A program made the position numbers and the translations under genes. From contig NZ_LN850107.1 of NCBI RefSeq assembly GCF_900070365.1, positions 5,518,001 to 5,582,000 of the forward strand: 64,000 nucleotides of DNA. Direction: 5' to 3'. The stretch is from Alloactinosynnema sp. L-07. GTDB lineage: Bacteria; Actinomycetota; Actinomycetes; Mycobacteriales; Pseudonocardiaceae. Each line of letters opens with the position of its first letter. Position 1 is the first letter of the stretch. Below, piece by piece: positions 57,922 to 64,000 of this stretch. The notes below the pieces were generated by a model. That model saw nothing but the letters and a program-made list of their open reading frames with translations. It ran no database searches and was not told the origin of the DNA.

Positions 57922-58536
57922 GTGCGCCTGCGGCGGTGCGGCGCGGACGCGGTCCTGGTCGAACTCGACTCGCTGACCGAGGTCGCCGCCGCGCGCGCCG
58001 TGCTGTCCGGTCTGCCGGACGTGGTCGACGTGGTCCCCGCCGCGCGCACGGTGCTGGCGTCGTTTCCCCTCGGAGCGGGTGCGATCAGGCTGGTCCGGGC
58101 CGCGTTGGAGGGTGCCGACCTGTCGGTGGCCCCGGCGGTCGAGATCCGGACCCTGGTCATCCCGTCGGTGTACGACGGACCTGATCTGGAGTTGGTGGCC
58201 GCGACGGCGGGTCTGGCCGTGGACGATGTGATCGCGATGCACTCCGGGGCGGACTACACGGTCGCGTTCTGTGGGTTCTCGCCCGGATTCGCCTACCTCA
58301 CCGGTCTCCCCGAGCCGCTGCGCCAGCCCCGTCTGGACACCCCGCGCACGCGGGTCCCCGTCGGGTCGATCGGCGTGGCCGGGGAGTTCACCGGCGTGTA
58401 CCCGCGGCCGTCGCCGGGAGGCTGGCGCCTGCTGGGGCGCCTGGCCAACGACGCCGAACCGCTGTTCGACCCCGACCGCACCCCCGCCGCGCTGCTCGCC
58501 CCCGGCGACCGGGTCCGCTTCGAGCCGCTGTCATGA
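57922..58536 (+). CDS. pxpB: 5-oxoprolinase subunit B (PxpB/KipI-like)
   Basis: This 204-aa protein starts at GTG three bases after the nitrobindin stop. The family features are IRTLVIPSVYDGPDLELVAA, HSGADYTVAFCGFSPGFAYL and RTRVPVGSIGVAGEFTGVYP. With PxpA and PxpC it forms ATP-dependent 5-oxoprolinase, which recycles pyroglutamate to glutamate. Its stop overlaps pxpC. No pxpA is in the window. Confidence 0.92.
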   Translation: MRLRRCGADAVLVELDSLTEVAAARAVLSGLPDVVDVVPAARTVLASFPLGAGAIRLVRAALEGADLSVAPAVEIRTLVIPSVYDGPDLELVAATAGLAVDDVIAMHSGADYTVAFCGFSPGFAYLTGLPEPLRQPRLDTPRTRVPVGSIGVAGEFTGVYPRPSPGGWRLLGRLANDAEPLFDPDRTPAALLAPGDRVRFEPLS

Positions 58537-59402
58537 AGGCCGTCACCGTGATCGCCACGGGTCCGCTCGCGTTGATCGAGGACCTCGGCCGCCCTGGTCA
58601 CGCCCACCTCGGCGTGCCCCCGTCCGGCGCGGTGGATCAGCCGTCCATGCGGCTCGCCAATCGGCTTGTCGGCAATGCCGAGGGAGCCGCGGGGATCGAG
58701 TCGGTGCTGGGTGGACTGGCGCTACGGGCCGAGGTGTCGTGCACGGTGGCGGTCACCGGGCCGAGCGTGCCGGTGACGGTGGCCGGGCGCGAGGCCGACT
58801 CCCACACGCCGCTGCACGTCGGGGCGGGCGAGGTCGTGGCGATCGGGTCGCCGCGGGCCGGGTTGCGGTGCTACGTGGCGGTGTCCGGGGGCATCGCGGT
58901 GCCGCCGCGGCTCGGGTCGCGGTCGACCGACGTGCTGTCGGGCATCGGGCCCGCACCGCTGCGGGCGGGCGACGTGCTGCCGCTGGGCGTCCCGGCCGGG
59001 CCGCCGGTGGGCGAGGACGCGGTGCCGCCGCCGAGCCCGGCCGACCAGCTGACGATCCCGATCCGACTCGGCCCGCGCGAGGACTGGTTCGACGATCCCG
59101 TCGCCCAGTTCGCCCGGCTGACCTGGGCGGTGTCGCCGGAGAGCAATCGGGTCGGGCTGCGCCTGCTGGGCGAGCCGCTGACCCGCGCCGCGGAGTTCGC
59201 GGGGCGGGAGCTGACCAGCGAGGGTGTGGTGACCGGGGCGGTGCAGGTGCCCGCGAGCGGTCGTCCGGTGATCTTCCTGGCCGACCACCCGACCACAGGG
59301 GGTTACCCGGTCGTCGGCGTGGTCGATCGGCTCGCCGAGCTGGCCCAGGCCCGCCCTGGCACCCAGATCCGTTTCCGCCCACAGCCGTTCGCCGACGCCT
59401 AG
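58533..59402 (+). CDS. pxpC: 5-oxoprolinase subunit C (PxpC/KipA-like)
   Basis: This 289-aa protein has the biotin-dependent carboxyltransferase-like start LALIEDLGRPGHAHLGVPPS followed by GAVDQPSMRLANRLVGN. It also has RCYVAVSGGIAVPPRLGSRS, a central SPESNRVGLRLLGEPL and GRPVIFLADHPTTGGYPVVG. It pairs with PxpB (ATGA overlap). It is convergent with pabC across an AT-rich hairpin. Confidence 0.93.
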   Translation: MKAVTVIATGPLALIEDLGRPGHAHLGVPPSGAVDQPSMRLANRLVGNAEGAAGIESVLGGLALRAEVSCTVAVTGPSVPVTVAGREADSHTPLHVGAGEVVAIGSPRAGLRCYVAVSGGIAVPPRLGSRSTDVLSGIGPAPLRAGDVLPLGVPAGPPVGEDAVPPPSPADQLTIPIRLGPREDWFDDPVAQFARLTWAVSPESNRVGLRLLGEPLTRAAEFAGRELTSEGVVTGAVQVPASGRPVIFLADHPTTGGYPVVGVVDRLAELAQARPGTQIRFRPQPFADA

Positions 59403-59412
59403 CTCATCGTTC

Positions 59413-59459
59413 AACAATCCTACGTTCCAACAATCCCCTTGTTGAAACGTAGGATTGTT
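59413..59459. terminator. AT-rich bidirectional hairpin between pxpC and pabC
   Basis: A 14-bp stem (59413-59426 with 59446-59459) plus an inner CAACAA/TTGTTG stem form a hairpin of about 45% GC, far below the surroundings. It separates the two convergent genes. Confidence 0.75.
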
Positions 59460-59465
59460 CGACAA

Positions 59466-60311
59466 TCAGGCGTACTCGGACTCGTAGAGCGCGGACAGCT
59501 CGCGGTGCAGCGCCGCCGAGTCGGGCATGGTCACGCCGTCGAGGACCCGGACGCGGGTGATCTTGCGGACGCTGGAGGCGAGGAACAGGCCCTCGGCGCC
59601 GTCCAAGTCGTCGCGGCCGATCGGTTCGACCTTCGTCGTCCAGCCCGCCTGCTCGGCCGCGCGGAACAGCGCGCCCTGGGTCGTGCCGGGCAACACGCCG
59701 CTGGTCGGCGGGGTCGTGCGCATCGTGGTGCCCTCGACCAGCACGACCGTCGACGTCGGCCCCTCCAGCACCGAGCCGTCGGCGGCCACGAAGATCGCCT
59801 CGTCCGCGCCGTGGGCCTCGACGTAGCGCATGGCCGCCATGTTCACCGCGTAGGACAGCGTCTTCGCGCCGAGCAACAGCCACGGCGCGCGCTCCACGAT
59901 CGCCGGGTCGAACCCGCGGTCCAGGCTCAGCGCCGTGACCCCCTCGACCCGGTTGACCAGCGTCTTCGCCCCGATCGGCAGGCCGAGCGCGTACGCGGTC
60001 GGGGTGCCGTCACCGAACTCGGGGCCGCGGGTGTGGACGAGCTTGAGCGCCATCTCACCCGGCGAGTTCCACGCGTCGATCACCACCCGGGTGACCCGCT
60101 CCCACGCCGCCCGGTCCAGCGGCGGCAGGTCGAGCATCGCCGCCGAGCGGGCCATCCGGTCGAGGTGGGAACCGAGCTCACGCGGCCGCCCGTCGACCAC
60201 GAGCACCGTCTCGAACACCCCGTCGCCACGGAGAAGGCCGAGGTCGTCGGCCCGAACGAGCGGGCCGTCGGCGTCGGCGAGGGTTCCGTCAAGCATCGCC
60301 AACACACGCAT
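59466..60311 (-). CDS. pabC: aminodeoxychorismate lyase / class IV aminotransferase PabC
   Basis: This 281-aa fold-type IV PLP enzyme has LLRGDGVFETVLVVDGRP, catalytic K150 in LLLGAKTLSYAVNMAAMR, EAIFVAADGSVLEGPTSTVV and the C-terminal GLFLASSVRKITRV. It releases pyruvate from aminodeoxychorismate to give p-aminobenzoate for folate, the role proposed for Rv0812; branched-chain or D-amino-acid transamination is the alternative. It has a leaderless start: TAGGGT lies six bases before the ATG on the minus strand. Confidence 0.88.
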   Translation of the reverse strand: MRVLAMLDGTLADADGPLVRADDLGLLRGDGVFETVLVVDGRPRELGSHLDRMARSAAMLDLPPLDRAAWERVTRVVIDAWNSPGEMALKLVHTRGPEFGDGTPTAYALGLPIGAKTLVNRVEGVTALSLDRGFDPAIVERAPWLLLGAKTLSYAVNMAAMRYVEAHGADEAIFVAADGSVLEGPTSTVVLVEGTTMRTTPPTSGVLPGTTQGALFRAAEQAGWTTKVEPIGRDDLDGAEGLFLASSVRKITRVRVLDGVTMPDSAALHRELSALYESEYA

Positions 60312-60317
60312 GCGCGC

Positions 60318-60343
60318 ACCCTACGCCTGCGAGGGAATAGCAT
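60318..60343. promoter_or_regulatory. overlapping divergent leaderless promoters (pabC / fur)
   Basis: TAGGGT (60318-60323, minus strand) drives pabC and TAGCAT (60338-60343, plus strand) drives the Fur-like gene. The -10 boxes are only 14 bp apart, so each -35 region would cover the other -10. The two promoters can hardly be occupied at once. Confidence 0.65.
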
Positions 60344-60350
60344 CGGCGGG

Positions 60351-60785
60351 GTGGAGACGCTGCGGACGCGCGAGGAACTCCGGTCGACGCTGCACGAGCG
60401 CGGGATGCGAATGACCCCGCAGCGGCAGCTGGTACTCGACGCCCTTGTCGAACTCGAACACGCCACCCCCGAGCAGGTCTGCCAGCGGGTGCGGCTGACC
60501 ACGCCCTCGGTCAACATCACCACCATCTACCGGACCCTGGAGCTGCTGGAGAGCCTCGACCTGGTCCACCACACCCACCTCGGCCACGGCGCGCCCAGCT
60601 ACTCCGTCCACGAGCACAAGCACGTCCACCTCGTCTGCCACCGCTGCGGCCGGGTCGACGAGGTGGAGCGCACGGTGATGGACGAGGTGTCCGGAACATT
60701 GCGGGCCACCCACGGGTTCGTACTCGACGCAAGCCATCTCGCCCTGTCCGGCACCTGCCGCACCTGCTCCCAGGAGACCCCGTGA
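60351..60785 (+). CDS. Fur family metal-responsive regulator
   Basis: This 144-aa protein has the winged helix MRMTPQRQLVLDALVELEHA and then VNITTIYRTLELLESLDLVH. The metal site region is HEHKHVHLVCHRCGRVDEVE with CxxC, and a second CxxC pair, CRTCSQ, gives a structural zinc site. Whether it senses iron, zinc or peroxide cannot be told; the Cys4 site is as in Zur/Fur. The start is GTG 60351, seven bases after TAGCAT. Its stop overlaps the ygfZ start. Confidence 0.9.
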   Translation: METLRTREELRSTLHERGMRMTPQRQLVLDALVELEHATPEQVCQRVRLTTPSVNITTIYRTLELLESLDLVHHTHLGHGAPSYSVHEHKHVHLVCHRCGRVDEVERTVMDEVSGTLRATHGFVLDASHLALSGTCRTCSQETP

Positions 60786-61903
60786 CCACTCGCTCACCCA
60801 TCCTCGACCTGCCGGGTGCGATCCCGCCGCCGGACGAGTCGGTGGACGCAGGGGTCGCGTGGCACTTCGGCGACCCGTTCGCCGAGCAGCGGGCCGCCGC
60901 GCGCAAGGTCGCCGTGGTCGACCGGTCGCACCGCGAGGTGGTCGCCGTGCCCGGCGACGAGCGGCTGAGCTGGCTGCACCTGGTCATCTCCCAGCACGTC
61001 ACCGGCCTGGCGGAGGGCGCGGGCACCGAGGCGCTCATCCTCGACAGCCAGGGCCGGGTCGACGCGCACATGGTGCTCGCCCACGCCGACGGCACCGTCT
61101 GGCTCGACACCGAGCGCGGCGCGGTCGCCACGGGCGCGCGCGGCGGGCAGGTCCCGCTGCTGGAGTACCTGGCGCAGATGGTCTTCTGGTCCAAGGTCGA
61201 GCCGCGCGACGCCACCGCCGAGCGGGCCGTCCTGTCGCTGGTCGGCCCCGAGACCCCGCAGCTGCTGGCCGCTGTCGGACTCCCGGTCCCCGACGGCGAC
61301 TACGCCGTGGCGGCAGGCTCCGACGTCATCGTCCGACGGATGCCGTGGCCCGGCCACGACGCCGCCGACCTGCTGGTGCCCCGCGCCGAGCTGGTCGGCT
61401 GGTGGACCAAGCTGACCGACGCGGGCGCCCGCCGGATGGGCAGCTGGGGCTTCGAGGCACTGCGCGTCGAGTCGGCCCGGCCGCGGCTGGGCGTCGACAC
61501 CGACGAGAAGACGATCCCGCACGAGGTCAACTGGGTCCCGTCAGCCGCGCACGTGGCCAAAGGCTGCTACCGCGGCCAGGAGACGGTGTCCAAGGTCCAC
61601 AACGTCGGCCGCCCGCCGCGCCGGATGCTGCTGCTGCACCTCGACGGCAGCTCCGACGGCCTGCCCGACACCGGCGCGCCCGTGCTGCTCGGCGAGCGCG
61701 TCGTCGGCCGGGTCGGCACGGTCGCCCAGCACCACGAGCTGGGTCCGATCGCGCTGGCGCTGATCAAGCGGTCGGTCGGCGCGGACGCCGAACTCGTCGC
61801 GGGCGAGGGCGACGAGAAGACCCAGGCGTCGGTCGATCCTGACTCGATCCCGCCGGACACCCCGGCGTTGGGCCGTATCGCCGCCCAAGGACTCCGGTCG
61901 TAG
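60782..61903 (+). CDS. ygfZ: folate-binding protein YgfZ
   Basis: This 373-aa protein is GcvT-like, with the diagnostic KGCYRGQETVSKVHNVGRPP motif (Cys in KGCYxGQE). It also has LSWLHLVISQHVTGLAEGAG and LILDSQGRVDAHMVLAHADG. YgfZ uses folate in assembly or repair of Fe-S clusters. It overlaps the Fur-like gene (GTGA), a pairing that fits metal/Fe-S control. Rv0811c is the block counterpart. Confidence 0.9.
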   Translation: MTTRSPILDLPGAIPPPDESVDAGVAWHFGDPFAEQRAAARKVAVVDRSHREVVAVPGDERLSWLHLVISQHVTGLAEGAGTEALILDSQGRVDAHMVLAHADGTVWLDTERGAVATGARGGQVPLLEYLAQMVFWSKVEPRDATAERAVLSLVGPETPQLLAAVGLPVPDGDYAVAAGSDVIVRRMPWPGHDAADLLVPRAELVGWWTKLTDAGARRMGSWGFEALRVESARPRLGVDTDEKTIPHEVNWVPSAAHVAKGCYRGQETVSKVHNVGRPPRRMLLLHLDGSSDGLPDTGAPVLLGERVVGRVGTVAQHHELGPIALALIKRSVGADAELVAGEGDEKTQASVDPDSIPPDTPALGRIAAQGLRS

Positions 61904-61920
61904 GACCTAGTATCGGCGCC

Positions 61921-62751
61921 ATGTCGAACTCCTCGGGCACGTTGATCACGGTCGCCCCCACCGGAGCCGAGCACACCAAAGCGGACGTGCCGAACCTGCC
62001 GGTCACCCTGGACGAGCTGGTCACCACGGCGCGCGACTGCGAGCGCGTCGGCGCCGCCATGATCCACATCCACATCCGCGGCGACGACCACAAGCCGTCG
62101 TTGGACCCTCAGCGGCTCAAAGACACCGTCGACGCGGTTCGGGAGAACACCCGGCTGATCGTGCAGCTGTCCACCGGCGGCGCGGTGACCGACCCGGAGG
62201 AGCACCGGCTGGGCGTGCTCGACGCGATGCCCGACTCGGCGTCGTGCTCGATGGGCACGGTCAACTTCGGCGACGACGTGTTCCTCAACCGCTGGGAGTT
62301 CATCGTCGAGCTGCACAAGCGGATGCAGGAGCGGGGCATCGTCCCGGAGTACGAGATCTTCGACCTCGGCCACCTGACCTCGCTGCGCAGGCTGCTCGAC
62401 CAGCACGGCCTGCCCGCGGGCGGCCACGTGCACCTCGACCTGGTGATGGGCGTCCCCGGTGGCATGCCGGGCGACACCGAGACGCTGGCCGCGGCGCTGC
62501 GGCTGATCCCCGAAGGCGCGACGTTCTCGGCGACCGGCGTCGGCCGGACCACGCTGCCGGTACTGTTCGCCGCGTTGTCCGCGGGTGGGCACGTCCGGGT
62601 GGGGATGGAGGACACCATCTCCTACGCCAAGGGCGAGCGGGTCAAGGACAACGCCCAGCTCGTGGCCAGGGCCTCGGGTCTGGCCCGGATCGCGCAGCGG
62701 CCGCCGATCGGGCCGGACGAGGCACGGGTACTGCTGGGAGTAACGAGCTAG
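61921..62751 (+). CDS. BKACE-family beta-keto acid cleavage enzyme (DUF849)
   Basis: This 276-aa TIM-barrel protein has LITVAPTGAEHTKADVPNLP, the metal-ligand HIHIRGDDHKPSLDP, LSTGGAV, SCSMGTVNFGD, and HLDLVMGVPGGMPGDT with FSATGVGR and RVGMEDTISYAKGERVKDNA. These enzymes condense a beta-keto acid with acetyl-CoA to make acetoacetate and a CoA thioester (as in lysine fermentation). Leaderless: TAGTAT at 61908-61913, seven bases before the ATG. Confidence 0.9.
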   Translation: MSNSSGTLITVAPTGAEHTKADVPNLPVTLDELVTTARDCERVGAAMIHIHIRGDDHKPSLDPQRLKDTVDAVRENTRLIVQLSTGGAVTDPEEHRLGVLDAMPDSASCSMGTVNFGDDVFLNRWEFIVELHKRMQERGIVPEYEIFDLGHLTSLRRLLDQHGLPAGGHVHLDLVMGVPGGMPGDTETLAAALRLIPEGATFSATGVGRTTLPVLFAALSAGGHVRVGMEDTISYAKGERVKDNAQLVARASGLARIAQRPPIGPDEARVLLGVTS

Positions 62752-62795
62752 TCGAAGATATGGCGGTCGGCCGGCAGATATCGGAGGATGTCCGC

Positions 62796-63365
62796 GTGAT
62801 CGAAGTCCGCCCTGGTGGGCGCAGGCGCATCGACCGGGTGCTGTCACCGGACTATGTCGACAATCTCGACCAGCTCGACCTCGCCGAGGTCCGCGCCCGG
62901 CGCGACGACGCCGCGCAGGAGGAGACCGACCTGTCCTACCTGCGCAGACTCCTGCACGGCCGGATCGACATCGTCAAGGCCGAGCAGAAGCGCCGGGCCA
63001 CCGGCGGCTCCCAGTCCGTGGTCGACCAACTCGCCGCGATCCTCGCCGACAACGCGGTCGGCCCGGCGATGGGCTCCGGCCGCCACCAGATGATGGAGCC
63101 CTCCCGCGCCGAGGCCCACCGCAGGCACGTCGAGGCCCTGGTCTCCGACGCCGACCTGACCGACGTCGGCTCGCTGCCCGACGACCGGCTCGCGCTGGCC
63201 CTGCACACGTATCAGGCGGAGGAGGAGTCGGTCTCCCAGCGCCGCCGCGAGGTGCAGGTGGTCATGGATTTGCTCAACGACCAGATCGGCAGCCGCTACC
63301 GGGCGGGCAGTGCCTCGGTCGACGACCTGCTCGCCGCCGAGCGGGCGAAGAGAGAGCCACACTGA
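62796..63365 (+). CDS. RsiG-like c-di-GMP-dependent anti-sigma factor
   Basis: This 189-aa helical protein contains the RsiG pattern E-x3-S-x2-R-x3-Q-x3-D exactly in its C-terminal helix (E143, S147, R150, Q154, D158; EEESVSQRRREVQVVMD). A near copy lies in its N-terminal helix (E43, S47, R50, H54 for Q, D58; EETDLSYLRRLLHGRID). In Streptomyces, RsiG bound to c-di-GMP holds sigma-WhiG and blocks sporulation. The start GTG 62796 follows GGAGG; an alternative ATG is at 62760. Confidence 0.8.
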   Translation: MIEVRPGGRRRIDRVLSPDYVDNLDQLDLAEVRARRDDAAQEETDLSYLRRLLHGRIDIVKAEQKRRATGGSQSVVDQLAAILADNAVGPAMGSGRHQMMEPSRAEAHRRHVEALVSDADLTDVGSLPDDRLALALHTYQAEEESVSQRRREVQVVMDLLNDQIGSRYRAGSASVDDLLAAERAKREPH

Positions 63366-64000
63366 ACCCCGTATTGGTCGAAGTCCTCCGCTCCGGATTC
63401 GTGGAGTCCGTACACCGCGGCTCCGTCGTCGTGCTCGCCCCGGACGGCACCATCCGGCTCGCGCTCGGCGAGGTCAACGAGCCGGTGTTCACCCGGTCGT
63501 GCAACAAGCCGCTGCAGGCCCTCGGCCTCCTGCGCGCGGGCCTCGACCTCCCCGACGACGCCGACTTGGCGGTGGGCTGCGCGTCGCACAGCGGCGAGGC
63601 CGAGCATGTCGAGCAAGTGCTCGGGATTCTCGGCAAGAACGGGCTCACCGAGACCGACCTGGGCTGCCCCCCGGACTGGCCGCTCAACAAGGCCAGCAGG
63701 CACCGGGTCATCGCCAGCGGCGGCGGCAAGCGCGCGGCGGCGATGAACTGCTCCGGCAAGCACGCGGCGATGCTGGCCACGGCTGTGCAGCAGGGCTGGG
63801 ACGTGCGGGACTATCTGAGTCCAGACCACCCGGCACAGACCGCGATCGCCGAGACCGTCACCGAGATGACCGGCGAACACATCACCACAATCGGCGTCGA
63901 CGGCTGCGGAGCGCCGCTGTTCGCACTGACCCTGTCGGGGCTGGCGACCGGCTACACCCGACTGGTCTTGGCCGAACCCGGCACCCGGCGTCGCCGCGTC
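63362..64000 (+). CDS. asparaginase II-like protein (5' part, 3' end outside window)
   Basis: This frame is open from 63362 to the window end (213 codons). It reads NPVLVEVLRSGFVESVHRGS, FTRSCNKPLQALGLLRAGLD, CASHSGEAEHVEQVLGIL, CPPDWPLNKASRHRV, MNCSGKHAAML and DGCGAPLFALTL, the COG4448-type asparaginase signature. It hydrolyses asparagine to aspartate. No ATG or GTG lies near the front. CTG 63362 overlaps the RsiG-like stop (CTGA) and gives the usual NPVLVEV start; TTG 63374 is the other choice. Confidence 0.85.
   Translation, partial: MNPVLVEVLRSGFVESVHRGSVVVLAPDGTIRLALGEVNEPVFTRSCNKPLQALGLLRAGLDLPDDADLAVGCASHSGEAEHVEQVLGILGKNGLTETDLGCPPDWPLNKASRHRVIASGGGKRAAAMNCSGKHAAMLATAVQQGWDVRDYLSPDHPAQTAIAETVTEMTGEHITTIGVDGCGAPLFALTLSGLATGYTRLVLAEPGTRRRRV

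Noticed and set aside
59439..60350. Upstream extension of the Fur-like frame (448 aa)
   Set aside because: The extension is antisense to pabC; the -10 box fixes the start at 60351.

Overview
The window is chromosomal DNA from a high-GC filamentous actinomycete, most likely of the Pseudonocardiaceae (Actinokineospora/Saccharothrix/Lentzea-like). The reasons are the strongly GC-biased codon third positions, mycothiol synthesis (mshD), an orphan GlnR regulator, ESX-associated proteins, an RsiG-type anti-sigma protein, and many leaderless genes with a TANNNT -10 box 6-7 nt before the start codon. The family-level assignment is an inference from gene content, not a measurement.

Layout. 1-4.4 kb: the end of an FAD monooxygenase, a cysteine-rich small-protein pair, an XRE/TPR regulator, a GNAT, and an SCP1.201/DddA-like deaminase toxin with an Imm1-like immunity gene, closed by a long palindrome. 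4.4-11.8 kb: a leftward operon of an NfeD/YqiJ-like protein, a flotillin and a giant AAA+ 'DNA repair ATPase'. 12-14.3 kb: a rightward three-gene cascade with ATGA overlaps (membrane protein, 75-aa protein, 77-aa F-box-like protein). 14.3-28.3 kb: an Lrp regulator divergent from indolepyruvate:ferredoxin oxidoreductase, a secreted subtilase, tRNA-Lys, a HAD-like protein, a PucR regulator divergent from a GMC oxidoreductase/ALDH pair, and a SWIM-SNF2 helicase. 28.3-34.6 kb: accessory small genes, including a decayed phospholipase D relic, a LuxR regulator, a duplicated secreted protein, a kinase-like protein, MarR, CYTH, an acidic DxDGDG protein, a polysaccharide deacetylase lipoprotein and a RelE/Phd pair.

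35-62 kb is recognisably the actinobacterial block that in Mycobacterium tuberculosis runs Rv0823c-Rv0811c: dusB, LCP protein, phoU, pst, mshD, glnR, lmeA, thiX, DUF4395, cysA2, sseC, nitrobindin-like, pabC and ygfZ. Here it carries extra genes: a GGDEF protein, a four-gene ESX-associated cassette beside a MITE-like inverted repeat, a peptidoglycan-binding protein, pxpB/pxpC and a Fur regulator. The last 2 kb hold a BKACE-family enzyme, an RsiG-like protein and the start of an asparaginase.

How parts work together. phoU and pstSCAB lie under matching PHO boxes with identical spacing to their -10 elements, which suggests joint PhoP control. A leaderless peptide gene with two Cys codons precedes the sulfurtransferase operon and looks like a cysteine attenuator. 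pabC and fur start from overlapping divergent leaderless promoters. The dusB 3' end carries an apparent one-base deletion. Correcting it gives a conventional C-terminus whose stop overlaps the next start codon.
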